Source: Stenotrophomonas tumulicola (lineage in GTDB: Bacteria; Pseudomonadota; Gammaproteobacteria; Xanthomonadales; Xanthomonadaceae). Taken from it: DNA of 41,958 nt. The notes beneath the pieces were generated by a model. That model was not told where the DNA came from. It searched no databases and saw only the letters and a list, made by a program, of their open reading frames with translations. Shown piece after piece: positions 32,372-41,167 of this stretch (positions are counted from its first letter, which is position 1; each line of letters opens with the position of its first letter). The translations under genes were made by a program, and so were the position numbers. The stretch covers positions 1 through 41,958 of the forward strand of contig NZ_JACGXS010000015.1 of the NCBI RefSeq assembly GCF_014117215.1, written 5' to 3'.

Positions 32372-32998
32372 TTACAGGCGCAACCACTCGAAGCCGGCGC
32401 CGCGGCGGTAGTAGATGGCGACGGCCCTGCCGTACACCTTGTCGGCATCGACGAAGCCGAAGAAGCGGCCGTCGAAGCTGTTGCCGCGGTGGTCACCCAT
32501 CACCAGCAGCTTGCCGGCCGGGACGACCACGCCGTCCACGTCCGGGCCGCCGCCCATGTCCAGGTCCAGCCGGGCGGTGCGGGTACCGAACTGCTCGGCG
32601 GCGGCGGCGTCATCGAGCTGCAGCGGTTGGCCATTGATGCTCAGGTGGCCCGCATGCACGTCCACGCGGTCACCGGCCACGGCCACCACGCGCTTGATCA
32701 GGCGGGTGCCGTCGGCGGGGGAATCGAACACCGCCACTTCGCCACGCTGTGGTGCACCGACATCCAGCAGCGCGTGCTGGGTGAACGGCAGGCGCAGGCC
32801 ATAGGCGCGCATGTCCACCACCACCCGGTCACCTGGCTCCAGCGTCGGCTGCATGGAGCCGCTGGGCACCACGTAGTGGTTGGCCAGGGTGTCACGGGCG
32901 GCAGCGAGCAGGCCAAGCATCACCAGCAACGGCAGCGCTTCCTTCTTCAGCCAATGCAGGGCACGTTGGGATAAAGGCGGGCGGGCGGTGGCTTCCAT
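32372..32998 (-). CDS. lepB: Signal peptidase I (short type)
   Basis: A 208-residue membrane-bound serine protease that removes signal peptides on the outer face of the inner membrane. One N-terminal membrane helix (about 21-37) precedes the catalytic domain. The nucleophile is Ser48 in VPSGSMQPTL and the general base is Lys102 in TRLIKRVVAVAGD; box E reads MGDHRGNSFDGRFFG. The usual LepB has two membrane helices and is longer, so this is probably a second, specialised copy with the main lepB elsewhere. The neighbours give no clue to a special substrate. Confidence 0.88.
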   Translation of the reverse strand: MEATARPPLSQRALHWLKKEALPLLVMLGLLAAARDTLANHYVVPSGSMQPTLEPGDRVVVDMRAYGLRLPFTQHALLDVGAPQRGEVAVFDSPADGTRLIKRVVAVAGDRVDVHAGHLSINGQPLQLDDAAAAEQFGTRTARLDLDMGGGPDVDGVVVPAGKLLVMGDHRGNSFDGRFFGFVDADKVYGRAVAIYYRRGAGFEWLRL

Positions 32999-33131
32999 GG
33001 CGATGCTCGGGGACAGGATTGGACTGCTTGGACAAGTGGGGTAGCCCGACAGTTCCGTGGCCGGACGGCCATGTTGGGGTTACGCCATGGGCCACCGGTG
33101 TGCCGCGGCGCTTGGCGAATGCCGCTGCGCT

Positions 33132-33154
33132 CGCCGAGCATGGCTCGGCGCTAC
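33132..33154. repeat. SMAG-type palindrome
   Basis: Core GCCGAGCATGGCTCGGC followed by GCTAC, identical in core to the copies at 1436-1458 and in the tandem block at 30572-30949, and preceded by the same GCCGCTGCGCT lead-in. It lies between the signal peptidase gene and the M3 peptidase gene, a 246-base stretch with no other gene. Confidence 0.8.
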
Positions 33155-33213
33155 AGGCGTTACGGGCATACAGGCGATACGGGCGCTGCGGCTCGGCGAT
33201 GCCGGAAAGCAGA

Positions 33214-33235
33214 ACGGCGGGGTTTCCCCCGCCGT
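33214..33235 (-). terminator. Terminator-like hairpin of the M3 peptidase gene
   Basis: A perfect 9-bp stem (ACGGCGGGG at 33214-33222 with CCCCGCCGT at 33227-33235) and a TTTC loop lie 10 bases past the minus-strand stop codon at 33245. A short U-containing run (CTGCTTTCC on the coding strand) follows, which makes it a plausible intrinsic terminator. Confidence 0.7.
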
Positions 33236-33244
33236 CCGGTTACA

Positions 33245-35401
33245 TCACTTCAGGCCGCGGAACTCCAGCAGCGGTTCCACCGACGGGTCCTTGCCGCGGA
33301 AATCGCGGTAGAGCTGGCTCAGCTCCACGCTGTTGCCGCGCGACAGCACCTTGTCGCGGAACTCCTGGCCGTTGGCAGCGGTCAGGCCGCCATGTTCGGT
33401 GAACCACGCGAACGCATCATGGTCCAGCACCTCGGCCCAGAAGTAGGCGTAATAACCGGCCGAATAGCCACCGCCCCAGATGTGGTCGAAGTAGCTGCTG
33501 CGGTAACGCGGCGGCACCTGCGCCAGGTCGACGTTGAACTTCTTCAGCGCGGCGGCTTCGAAGGTATCCACGTCCTGCAGCGGCGCATCAGCCTTCTGCG
33601 TGTGCCAGGCCAGGTCGAGCAGTGCGGCCGACAGGTACTCGGTGGTCGCATAGCCCTGGTTGAAGCTGCGTGCCTTCAGGATCTTGTCGACCAGCGCCTG
33701 CGGCATCGGCTCGCCGGTCTTGTAGTTCTTCGCGTAGTTGGCGAACACCTTCGGGTCCAGCGCCCAGTGTTCGTTGAACTGCGAGGGGAACTCGACGAAA
33801 TCACGCGAGGTGGAGGTACCGGCGATCGACGGGTACTTCACGTTGGAGAACATGCCGTGCAGCGCATGGCCGAACTCATGGAACATGGTGGTGACGTCGT
33901 CGAAGCTCAGCAGCGCGGGCTGGCCGGCCGCCGGCTTGGTGAAGTTGGCGACGTTGTAGACCACCGGCTTGGCACCGGTCAGCCCGTCCTGTTCGACGAA
34001 CACGTCCATCCACGCGCCACCGGACTTGCTGTCACGCTTGAAGTAGTCGGTGTAGAACAGGGCCAGCGAGGTGCCATCCTTGTCGAACACTTCGTACACC
34101 TTCATGTCCGGGTTGTAGGTCGGAATGTCGGTGCGCGGCTTGAAGGTGATGCCATACAGCTGCGTGGCCGCGTAGAAGACGCCGTTCTGCAGCACGTTGT
34201 CCATTTCGAAGTACGGCTTGATCTGCGATTCGTCCAGGTCGTACTTCGCCTTGCGCACCTGTTCGGCGTAGAAATCCCAATCCGATGCGGCCAGCTTGAA
34301 GCCGCCCTTCTGTGCATCGATGACCTTCTGGATCTCGCCTGCCTCGGCGCGCGCCTTGGCAGTGGCAGCCGGCACCGTGTCGGTCAGCAGCTTCAGCGCA
34401 GCAGCCGGGGTCTTGGCCATCTGGTCGCCGAGGTTGTAGTCGGCATAGGTAGCAAAGCCGAGCAGCTTGGCCTTCTGCGCACGCAGCTGGGCCAGGCGCT
34501 GGATGGTCTGCCGGGTGTCGTTGGCATCGCCGCGCTGGGCACGGGTTTCCGACGCCTCCAGCACTGCGGCGCGCTGTTCGCGGTCGCTCAGCGAGCCCAG
34601 CACCGGCTGCTGGGTGGTGTTCTGCAGCGGCAGCAGGAACTTGCCTTCCAGCTTGCGCGCGCTCGCATCGGCGGCCGCGGTGGCAATGGCATCGTCGCCC
34701 AGGCCGGCCAGCTTGGCCTTGTCATCCACCACCACGGCGGCAGCGGCGGTGGCTGCAACCAGGCGGGTGTGGAACTGCGTGGACAGCGTGGTTTCTTCCA
34801 CGTTGAGCTTGCGCAGGCTGGCCTTGTCGGCGTCGGACAGCTGCGCGCCGGAACGTACCAGGCCGTCGTAGTAGTGTTCCACCAGGCGCTTCTGCACCGG
34901 ATCCAGGTCCAGCGTTTCGCGCTGGTCATACAGCGACTTCACCCGTGCGAACAGCTTCGGATCGAGGTTGATCTCGTCCTGGTGCGCGGCCAGCTTCGGC
35001 GCCACTTCTTCCTGGACCTGCTGCCGTGCATCGTTGGTATCGGCCTGCACCAGCCCGAAGAAGATGCGCGACACACGGTTCAACGTTTCGCCGCTGCGCT
35101 CCATCGCCACGATGGTGTTGTCGAAGGTGGCCGGCTCGCCGCTGTCGGCGATGGCGCGCACTTCGGCCAGATGCTGGCGCATGCCTTCGTTGAAGGCCGG
35201 CAGGTAATCGCTGTCCTGGATCCTGTCGAACGGCGGCGCCTGGTACGGCAGCGTGCTGGCACTCAGCAGCGGATTGGTGGACGCATCGGCCGGCTGCTGC
35301 GCCGGCGCATTCTGGGCTTCGGACACGGGGGTAGGCTCCTTGCCGGAACAGGCAGCCAGCGCCAAGCTGATGGCGGCGGCCAGGATGACGGTACGCGACA
35401 T
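33245..35401 (-). CDS. M3-family zinc metallopeptidase lipoprotein (Dcp-like)
   Basis: A 718-residue oligopeptidase of the thimet/peptidyl-dipeptidase family. The zinc site is HEFGH at 508-512, in MFHEFGHALHGM, with a Glu downstream in the usual spacing. The N-terminus is a lipoprotein signal: MSRTVILAAAISLALAACSG, with lipobox LAAC, so it sits in the cell envelope, unlike cytosolic Dcp. It probably cleaves dipeptides from the C-terminus of oligopeptides entering the periplasm. The start at 35401 follows AGGAG; a further open frame upstream lacks support. A hairpin follows the stop codon. Lipid-anchored M3 peptidases of this kind are frequent in Xanthomonadaceae. Confidence 0.92.
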   Translation of the reverse strand: MSRTVILAAAISLALAACSGKEPTPVSEAQNAPAQQPADASTNPLLSASTLPYQAPPFDRIQDSDYLPAFNEGMRQHLAEVRAIADSGEPATFDNTIVAMERSGETLNRVSRIFFGLVQADTNDARQQVQEEVAPKLAAHQDEINLDPKLFARVKSLYDQRETLDLDPVQKRLVEHYYDGLVRSGAQLSDADKASLRKLNVEETTLSTQFHTRLVAATAAAAVVVDDKAKLAGLGDDAIATAAADASARKLEGKFLLPLQNTTQQPVLGSLSDREQRAAVLEASETRAQRGDANDTRQTIQRLAQLRAQKAKLLGFATYADYNLGDQMAKTPAAALKLLTDTVPAATAKARAEAGEIQKVIDAQKGGFKLAASDWDFYAEQVRKAKYDLDESQIKPYFEMDNVLQNGVFYAATQLYGITFKPRTDIPTYNPDMKVYEVFDKDGTSLALFYTDYFKRDSKSGGAWMDVFVEQDGLTGAKPVVYNVANFTKPAAGQPALLSFDDVTTMFHEFGHALHGMFSNVKYPSIAGTSTSRDFVEFPSQFNEHWALDPKVFANYAKNYKTGEPMPQALVDKILKARSFNQGYATTEYLSAALLDLAWHTQKADAPLQDVDTFEAAALKKFNVDLAQVPPRYRSSYFDHIWGGGYSAGYYAYFWAEVLDHDAFAWFTEHGGLTAANGQEFRDKVLSRGNSVELSQLYRDFRGKDPSVEPLLEFRGLK

Positions 35402-35515
35402 GCAAAAGACTCCTGGTGGGGCGACCAGGAGCGGTCGCCAGCCTTCCAGACTACTCCCACGCCGCCGTGCCGGCATGTGCCGGAACTGGCGCATGGGCTG
35501 GCGGCCTGTGGCCGC

Positions 35516-36118
35516 TCAGACGGTGCCGCGGGTCTTGCCTACCCACGGGCGATACCACTCACGGATCGCCGCCATGTCCGCCGCGTCATCGCCACTGGGC
35601 TGGAACAGCGGGCCGAAACCGACCGTCTTGTCCGGGTAATGGAAATACGCCGCCAGCACCGGCACGTCGGCCATCCGCGCGATCTTCAGGAAACCGGCCT
35701 TCCAGTGCGTCACCGCCTTGCGCGTCCCTTCCGGGGTGATCGCGTACCACATCTTTTCCGAGCGGCGGATCAGCCCGACCGCCTGTTCCACCGTGCCCTG
35801 CGGCGAACTGCGATCCAGCGGGATCACCCCCAGCCGGCGCAGCAACGGCCCCAGCGGCCACCAGAACAACGAGGCCTTGCCCAGCACGCGCACCTGCAGG
35901 CCCAACGCGATCTTCACCGCCATGCCCCAGTAGCCATCCCAGTTGGACGAATGCGGGGCGATGATCATCACCAGCTTGGGTACGTCGGGGATGGTGCCCA
36001 CTACCTTCCAGCCCCCCAGGCGCAGTGCGCCACGCGCCAGCCAGCGCATGAAGGCGTTCGGTTTGACCTGCGGCATGTTCGGCGGCACAAGCGGCAGCGG
36101 TGGCGAGGGTTGGTTCAA
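35516..36118 (-). CDS. Lysophospholipid/glycerol-phosphate acyltransferase family protein
   Basis: A 200-residue PlsC-type acyltransferase. The catalytic HX4D box is APHSSNWDGYW (His-Ser-Ser-Asn-Trp-Asp), and the phosphate-binding box is ITPEGTRK. It would transfer an acyl chain to a lysophospholipid or related acceptor at the inner face of the membrane. It lacks the long N-terminal helices of true PlsC and resembles the short uncharacterised branch. It starts three bases after the arfB stop codon, so the two genes are co-transcribed, although their jobs look unrelated. Confidence 0.88.
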   Translation of the reverse strand: MNQPSPPLPLVPPNMPQVKPNAFMRWLARGALRLGGWKVVGTIPDVPKLVMIIAPHSSNWDGYWGMAVKIALGLQVRVLGKASLFWWPLGPLLRRLGVIPLDRSSPQGTVEQAVGLIRRSEKMWYAITPEGTRKAVTHWKAGFLKIARMADVPVLAAYFHYPDKTVGFGPLFQPSGDDAADMAAIREWYRPWVGKTRGTV

Positions 36119-36121
36119 GGC

Positions 36122-36553
36122 TTACTCCCAGTTGCGGGTGGTGCGGCCGCGCTTGATCTGCGCGCGTCCTTTCTTGGCGTCCAGGCGACGCAGGGTCGAC
36201 CCGTAGGTTGGTTTGGTGGCCTTGCGTGGCTTGGGCACGCTCAGCCCGGCACGGATGAACTCGGCCAGCCGCTCGCGCGCGTCCTCGCGATTGCGGTCCT
36301 GGGTGCGGAAACGCTGCGCGTCGATGACCAGCACGCCATCGCCGGTCACGCGCCGGTCGCGGCGCGCCAGCAGGCGTGCGCGCAACGGCTCGGACAACGA
36401 CGGTGAACCGGCCACGTCGAAACGCAGCTCCACCGCCGTCGATACCTTGTTGACGTTTTGGCCCCCGGCACCACTGGCACGCACGAAACGCTCGACGATT
36501 TCATCGTCGGGAATCGAAAGCTGTGCAGAGATGTCGACCGGTCCAGTACCCAT
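36122..36553 (-). CDS. arfB: Ribosome rescue hydrolase ArfB
   Basis: A 143-residue peptidyl-tRNA hydrolase that frees stalled ribosomes. The catalytic GGQ is in VRASGAGGQNVNKVSTAVEL (near residue 30), and the C-terminal tail is rich in Lys/Arg (AKKGRAQIKRGRTTRNWE), needed to enter the empty mRNA channel of the ribosome. The length is standard. It is the first gene of a two-gene unit with the acyltransferase and is divergent from the DUF2059 gene. Confidence 0.94.
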   Translation of the reverse strand: MGTGPVDISAQLSIPDDEIVERFVRASGAGGQNVNKVSTAVELRFDVAGSPSLSEPLRARLLARRDRRVTGDGVLVIDAQRFRTQDRNREDARERLAEFIRAGLSVPKPRKATKPTYGSTLRRLDAKKGRAQIKRGRTTRNWE

Positions 36554-36688
36554 GGGCGCATTGTAGCGGCAGGCGATGACGGTTGGCTGTCGCCATCGCG
36601 GGTCGTTCCACCGCGATCAGGCCTCCAACACGACGCCTTCGCCAGCTTGGCGGGTATGCTGGGACCATCATTCATACAGGACGTCCGC

Positions 36689-37210
36689 ATGATCCACCTT
36701 TCCCGCCACCTGCGCCGCGCCACCCTGCTGCTGGCGCTTGCCTTTGTTTCCCTGCCCGCGCTGGCCGCGCCACCCACCGATGGCGACATCAACCGGCTGC
36801 TGTCGGCGTCACGCGCGCAGTCCATGCTGGACGCCATGCTGCCGCAGATCGAGGCGATGCAGCAGCAGCAGTTCGACCAGATCACGCAGCAGCGCCAGTT
36901 GGACCCGCAGAAGCAGGAACAGTTGAAGCGCATCCAGGCACGCACTGCCGAGACCCTGCGCCAGGCACTGTCGTGGCAGCAGCTGCGCCCGATGTACGTG
37001 GACCTGTACAAACAGACCTTCAGCAAGGAAGACGTGCTGGCGATGGCCGAATTCTACGAGAGCAGCGCCGGGCAGAGCCTGCTCGACAAGACCCCGGCGT
37101 TGATGCAGAACGTGATGGTGGCGATCCAGTCGCGCATGCAGCCGCTGTTCGCGGACCTGCAGAAGGACCTGGAAACGATCGTCAACGAACCGGCGCCGGC
37201 GGCGAAGTAA
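36689..37210 (+). CDS. DUF2059 exported protein
   Basis: A 173-residue protein with a signal peptide (MIHLSRHLRRATLLLALAFVSLPALA) and a helical mature part. The segment YVDLYKQTFSKEDVLAMAEFYESSAGQSLLDKTPALM is typical of DUF2059. It should be periplasmic; its role is not known. The start at 36689 gives a complete signal peptide. Its neighbour is divergent (arfB) on one side and convergent (M16 peptidase) on the other, with a palindrome and a hairpin in the latter gap. Confidence 0.88.
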   Translation: MIHLSRHLRRATLLLALAFVSLPALAAPPTDGDINRLLSASRAQSMLDAMLPQIEAMQQQQFDQITQQRQLDPQKQEQLKRIQARTAETLRQALSWQQLRPMYVDLYKQTFSKEDVLAMAEFYESSAGQSLLDKTPALMQNVMVAIQSRMQPLFADLQKDLETIVNEPAPAAK

Positions 37211-37226
37211 ACCCTGCCGCAGCGCA

Positions 37227-37249
37227 CGCCGGGCATCGCCCGGCGCCAC
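37227..37249. repeat. Degenerate SMAG-type palindrome
   Basis: GCCGGGCATCGCCCGGC followed by GCCAC: a palindrome with the family plan but with the GTAG end altered to GTGG. It lies 17 bases after the DUF2059 gene in the convergent gap. Confidence 0.6.
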
Positions 37250-37290
37250 GGGCGCATCACGCGCGTATGCGAAGGATCTCGCGTGGATCG

Positions 37291-37321
37291 GGCAGGTGCC
37301 GGCCAGTAGACGGCACCTGCC
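37291..37321. terminator. Hairpin between convergent DUF2059 and M16 genes
   Basis: Perfect 11-bp arms, GGCAGGTGCCG at 37291-37301 and its complement at 37311-37321, with a 9-base loop. It ends 6 bases before the M16 stop codon (37328) and so lies just past the 3' ends of both convergent genes. There is no clear U-run on either side, so termination is likely but not certain. Confidence 0.65.
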
Positions 37322-37327
37322 AACGGA

Positions 37328-40180
37328 TCACTTCGCCTTCGGTACCGGCTTGCCGTCGGCGTCGATGATGCTCACCTCACCCAGGTCCAACGCGCGTACC
37401 GCCGCTTCGGTCTGCTTCAGGTCACCCACCACCACCCAGGTCAGCGCCTCCGGCTTGATCGCCCCGGCCGCCTGCTGCACCTGCGCCGGGGTCATGGTTT
37501 CGATCTCGGCCTTGCGCTGGAACACGTAGTCGTCCGGGCGCTGGAACTGCACCAGGCTGCCGATGGTGCCCAGCACCGAACTGGCCGTCTCATAGGCACC
37601 CGGCAGGCTCAGCGTCTGGATGTTGCGGATGCGTGCCACCTCGGCGGCGCTGGCCGGCTTGCTACCGTTGGCGAACTCGAGGATTTCCTTGCGCATTTCC
37701 GCCAGTGCCGGGCCGGTCTTGTCGATCTGCACCGGTGCCATCGCCATCCACGGCCGCTGGCCGACGGTGCTGCTGGCACTGCTGCGTGCCCCATAGGACC
37801 AGTGCTTGTCTTCGCGCAGGTTCATGTTCAGCCGCGAGGTGAAATCACCGCCCAGCACGCCGTTGGCGATGTCGAAGCGGATCGACTCCGGATCCACCGA
37901 CGATGGCACCACCTGGCCGGCAAACAGGTTGGCCTGCACCGCACCCGGCTGGTCGATCAGGAACACCCGCGGTGCGCTGGGCAGCGCCACGTCGACGGCT
38001 GCCTTGACCTTCGGCGCCGGGCCCTCGCTCTTCCAGTCGCCCAGCTGGCGTTCCAGCAGCGGCACGATTTCCTTCAACGTGGTGTCCCCCACCACGATCA
38101 GCGTGCCCTCTTCCGGGCGCAACCAGTCGCGGTGGAAGTCCACCAGCTCGTCGCGGGTCAGGCTGGCGATGGCCGCCTCGTCGCCGCTGCCGGTGAACGG
38201 AATCGCATAGGGATGGCCCTTGCCATACAGCAACGGCGGCAACACGCGCATCGCAGATGCAGTCGGGTTGGCTTTTTCCTGCGCGATGCCGGCGATCCAG
38301 CTGCCCTTGACCCGGTCGATCTCCGACTGGTCGAAGCGCGGCTGGCGCAGCAGCGTGGCATACAGGCCAAGCGACGGTGCCAGGTTCTCCTTCAGCGCGG
38401 ACAGGTCAACCGTGCTGAAGTCCAGCCCGGCCGATGCGCCCAGGTCTGCGCCCAGCGCGTCGGCCGCATCGGCAAAGGCCAATGAGCCCAGGTCGCCGGC
38501 GCCTTCGGTCATCAGGCTCATGGCGAAGTTGGCGGTGCCCGGCTTGCGGTCCTGGTCGGCACTGAAGCCACCCGGGAACTGGTAACTGAACTGCACCACC
38601 GGAATTTCATGGCGCTCGGCCAGGATCACCCGGGTGCCGTTCTTCAACGTGGCACGTTGCAGCTCCGGGAATTTCAACTCCGGGAACTGATTGGTCTGCG
38701 GCACGCCCGTGCTGCGGTCCACCTGTGCCGGCAGCGTGCTGTACTTGCTGTCCACGGCAGGCAGCTCGAAGGGCTTCGGGCTCTGCGAGGCTTCTTCCTC
38801 CAGCGCCACGCGCTCGCCAGGTTCCACCACCAGGGTGTGGCTGCCCTTGGCCAACCACTTGCCACCCACCGTGCGCAGGTCGGCGGCGCTGCTCTGGTCG
38901 ATGTTCTTCAGCGATTCGCGGAAGCACCCCGGGTCGCCGGTGTACACGGTGCATTCGGCCAGGGCGTCGGCCTTGCCACCAAAGCCACCGATGCGTTCGA
39001 TGCCACGGATGAAGCCGGCGCGGAATGCGGTCTTGGCACGTGCCAGCTCGTCAGCGCTGGGGCCTTCGGCGACCAGGCGTTCGATTTCCTCATCGATGAT
39101 CGCTTCCACCTTGGCCGGGTCCACGCCCTGCTTCACCGTGGCCATCACCATGAAATTGGAGCCCAGCTGCGAGGTGAAAGCACCGGCGCTGACGTTGTCC
39201 ACCAGCTTCTCTTCATGCTCCAGGCGCTTGCCCAGGCGTGAGGATTTCGCGCCGCCCAGCACCTGCGCGAGCAGCTGCAGCTGGTCGACGTCGCGCGTCC
39301 CGACCTCGGCCACGTTCCATGCACGGTAGATGCGCACCTGCGGCACCTTGTCGGTCATCACTTCGCGGGTGTCGGCCGGACGCGCGGCTACGTCCACTGT
39401 CGGCTGGGCCATGCTCGGGCCGGCCGGAATGTTGCCGAAGTATCTGGCCACTTTGTCCTTGGCGGTGGCCAGGTCGATATCGCCGGCCAGCACCAGCACG
39501 GCATTGTTCGGCCCGTACCAGGTACGGAACCAGGTTTTCACGTCATCCAGCGATGCCGCGTTGAGATCGTTCATCGAGCCGATGACGCTGTGGTGGTACG
39601 GGTGGCCCTTCGGGTACAGCGCGCGGTTGAGCTGGGTCCAGACCTGGCCATACGGCTGGTTCTCGCCCTGGCGCTTTTCGTTCTGCACCACGCCGCGCTG
39701 CTCGTCCAGCGCAGCCTGGTCGATCGCGCCGAGCAGGTGGCCCATGCGGTCGGACTCCATCCACAACGCCATGTCCAACGCGGTGGTGGGCACGTTCTCG
39801 AAGTAGTTGGTGCGGTCGGTGTTGGTGGTGCCGTTCTGGCCGGTGGCGCCGACCTGCTTGAAGGGTTCGAAGTATTCGCCGTCGTGGTTCTCGCTGCTCT
39901 GGAACATCAGGTGTTCGAACAGGTGCGCAAAACCGGTGCGGCCAGCGGGCTCGTCCTTGCTGCCCACGTGATACCAGACATTGACCGCGACGATGGGCGC
40001 CTTGCGATCGGTATGCACGACCACGCGCAGGCCATTGGGCAGGGTGAACTGCTCGAACGGAATGTCCACCTTGGCGACGGCAGCCGGCTTGGCCAGCAAC
40101 GGCGCGGGCGCCAGGCCACCGAGGGCGGCAGTCAGTGCCACGGCAAGCAGCGCAGCGCGCGGACGCAGATTGGTGGTCAT
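37328..40180 (-). CDS. M16-family zinc peptidase with two tandem domains
   Basis: A 950-residue exported peptidase with a signal peptide (MTTNLRPRAALLAVALTAAL... to about 30). The N-terminal M16 domain holds the inverted zinc motif HLFEH at 86-90, with a further Glu ligand near 168 (QRGVVQNEK). The second half (about 515-930) is the usual non-catalytic M16 partner domain; it has no HxxEH. Such proteins degrade peptides in the periplasm. The start at 40180 follows AGGA and gives the signal peptide; the frame is open to 40504 but without coding character there. It is transcribed away from the sigma-54-controlled gene. Confidence 0.93.
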   Translation of the reverse strand: MTTNLRPRAALLAVALTAALGGLAPAPLLAKPAAVAKVDIPFEQFTLPNGLRVVVHTDRKAPIVAVNVWYHVGSKDEPAGRTGFAHLFEHLMFQSSENHDGEYFEPFKQVGATGQNGTTNTDRTNYFENVPTTALDMALWMESDRMGHLLGAIDQAALDEQRGVVQNEKRQGENQPYGQVWTQLNRALYPKGHPYHHSVIGSMNDLNAASLDDVKTWFRTWYGPNNAVLVLAGDIDLATAKDKVARYFGNIPAGPSMAQPTVDVAARPADTREVMTDKVPQVRIYRAWNVAEVGTRDVDQLQLLAQVLGGAKSSRLGKRLEHEEKLVDNVSAGAFTSQLGSNFMVMATVKQGVDPAKVEAIIDEEIERLVAEGPSADELARAKTAFRAGFIRGIERIGGFGGKADALAECTVYTGDPGCFRESLKNIDQSSAADLRTVGGKWLAKGSHTLVVEPGERVALEEEASQSPKPFELPAVDSKYSTLPAQVDRSTGVPQTNQFPELKFPELQRATLKNGTRVILAERHEIPVVQFSYQFPGGFSADQDRKPGTANFAMSLMTEGAGDLGSLAFADAADALGADLGASAGLDFSTVDLSALKENLAPSLGLYATLLRQPRFDQSEIDRVKGSWIAGIAQEKANPTASAMRVLPPLLYGKGHPYAIPFTGSGDEAAIASLTRDELVDFHRDWLRPEEGTLIVVGDTTLKEIVPLLERQLGDWKSEGPAPKVKAAVDVALPSAPRVFLIDQPGAVQANLFAGQVVPSSVDPESIRFDIANGVLGGDFTSRLNMNLREDKHWSYGARSSASSTVGQRPWMAMAPVQIDKTGPALAEMRKEILEFANGSKPASAAEVARIRNIQTLSLPGAYETASSVLGTIGSLVQFQRPDDYVFQRKAEIETMTPAQVQQAAGAIKPEALTWVVVGDLKQTEAAVRALDLGEVSIIDADGKPVPKAK

Positions 40181-40335
40181 TCCTGATCCTTGGTCATCTA
40201 AATGAAGGCCGATCCTAGCGCGAGCGCGGTCACACCCGCACCGGCCAACGGTCACAAGGGGAAGTGATTCCGACGCAATCCGGCGCATCAGCCGCCCTTG
40301 TCGGCCACAGCGCGGCCTGTCCGTTACCAGCCGGG

Positions 40336-40375
40336 CGGACACCTGTCCGGACATCGGACACCCGGACGGATATGT
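40336..40375. promoter_or_regulatory. GGACA-rich dyads upstream of the sigma-54 promoter
   Basis: CGGACA-CC-TGTCCG (40336-40349) is a perfect dyad. It is followed by GTCCGGAC, CGGACA (40355-40360) and CCGGACGG. The cluster lies 30-70 bases upstream of the -24 element at 40405, where enhancer-binding activators of sigma-54 commonly bind. That reading is inference. Confidence 0.45.
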
Positions 40376-40402
40376 AAACAATTGAAAATTAATGAGAAAA
40401 AG

Positions 40403-40419
40403 TTGGCACGTGGCTTGCG
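40403..40419 (+). promoter_or_regulatory. Predicted sigma-54 promoter of the repeat-protein gene
   Basis: TTGGCACGTGGCTTGCG: the -24 GG (40405-40406) and the -12 GC (40417-40418) are separated by exactly ten bases, and the full TTGGCACG...TTGC consensus is met. Transcription would start near 40430 and leave an A-rich leader of about 140 bases before the ATG at 40569. It faces the secreted repeat protein and away from the M16 gene. AT-rich DNA (40371-40402) lies just upstream. Confidence 0.8.
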
Positions 40420-40568
40420 TTGTCCTTAGTGCGACACAGGACGAACCAGATCGAAACTGACCATTAGCTGAACAATAGAAAGAAAATCGAAATTGTTCTT
40501 GCAAGCCCAGATTCGGTGTACTACCTTACTACCACACCACTGATCACCAACACTAAACAGGCCCCGCC

Positions 40569-41045
40569 ATGAACACCAAGACCTTTGCCATCGCCATCGC
40601 CGCCCTGATCGCCGGTACCGCAGCTGTCTCGTCGGTGCAGGCTTCCCCTTCCATCAAGACCTTGGACACGGTGCAGGTTCGTCCTGACGCCGACCAGCTG
40701 GCCCAGCAGACCTGGGAACGCGCCAGCAGCATCCCGACCCTGGCAGCGGTGCAGGTCCGTCCCAGCGCCGAGCAGATCGCCGACCGTGATGGCATCACCA
40801 TCGCCATGCCGGCCGCCGCGTCGATCACCACCCTCGCAGCGGTCGAAGTGCGTCCGAGCCTGGAGCAGAAAGTGGCCCTGGCCGCGGAACTGCAGGCCGA
40901 GCACTACACCGTCGCGCTGACCAACGCCGCTACGGCCTTCGCCAACAACGTCATCATCAACCTGCCGGTCGTCCAGGTGCGTCCGAGCCAGGCCGATCTG
41001 CAGGCGCTGGCCATGGAAACCGCCGCTGTGCTGATCCGCCCGTGA
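40569..41045 (+). CDS. Small secreted protein with repeated VQVRP motif
   Basis: A 158-residue protein with a signal peptide (MNTKTFAIAIAALIAGTAAVSSVQA, cut near 25-26). The mature part is built from imperfect repeats centred on VQVRP: residues 35-39, 61-65, 92-96 (VEVRP), 135-139, and a final VLIRP at 154-158. Each of the first four is preceded by a short hydrophobic turn (TLDT, TLAA, TLAA, NLPV) and followed by a helix-like, Q/A/E-rich stretch. No cysteines and no known domain. I do not recognise it. Expression behind a sigma-54 promoter suggests it is made under a specific condition such as nitrogen stress, motility or biofilm growth, which is inference. Confidence 0.8.
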   Translation: MNTKTFAIAIAALIAGTAAVSSVQASPSIKTLDTVQVRPDADQLAQQTWERASSIPTLAAVQVRPSAEQIADRDGITIAMPAAASITTLAAVEVRPSLEQKVALAAELQAEHYTVALTNAATAFANNVIINLPVVQVRPSQADLQALAMETAAVLIRP

Positions 41046-41167
41046 GTCATTGCCGCATGCCACGGTCCGCCATCCACCCGACGACACAGGCCTGAAGGCC
41101 GGGCTGCTTTCAACAGGAAGGGCCCGGCCAGCCGCGATCTACCCGCGCCGCGCATTACACTGCGCCA

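Noticed and set aside
33071..36406. A plus-strand open frame of 1111 codons
   Set aside because: It runs opposite the M3 peptidase, the acyltransferase and arfB and has no domain character.
40521..41087. A minus-strand frame of 188 codons opposite the repeat-protein gene
   Set aside because: The plus-strand gene has a signal peptide, a sigma-54 promoter and internal protein repeats; the opposite frame has none of these.
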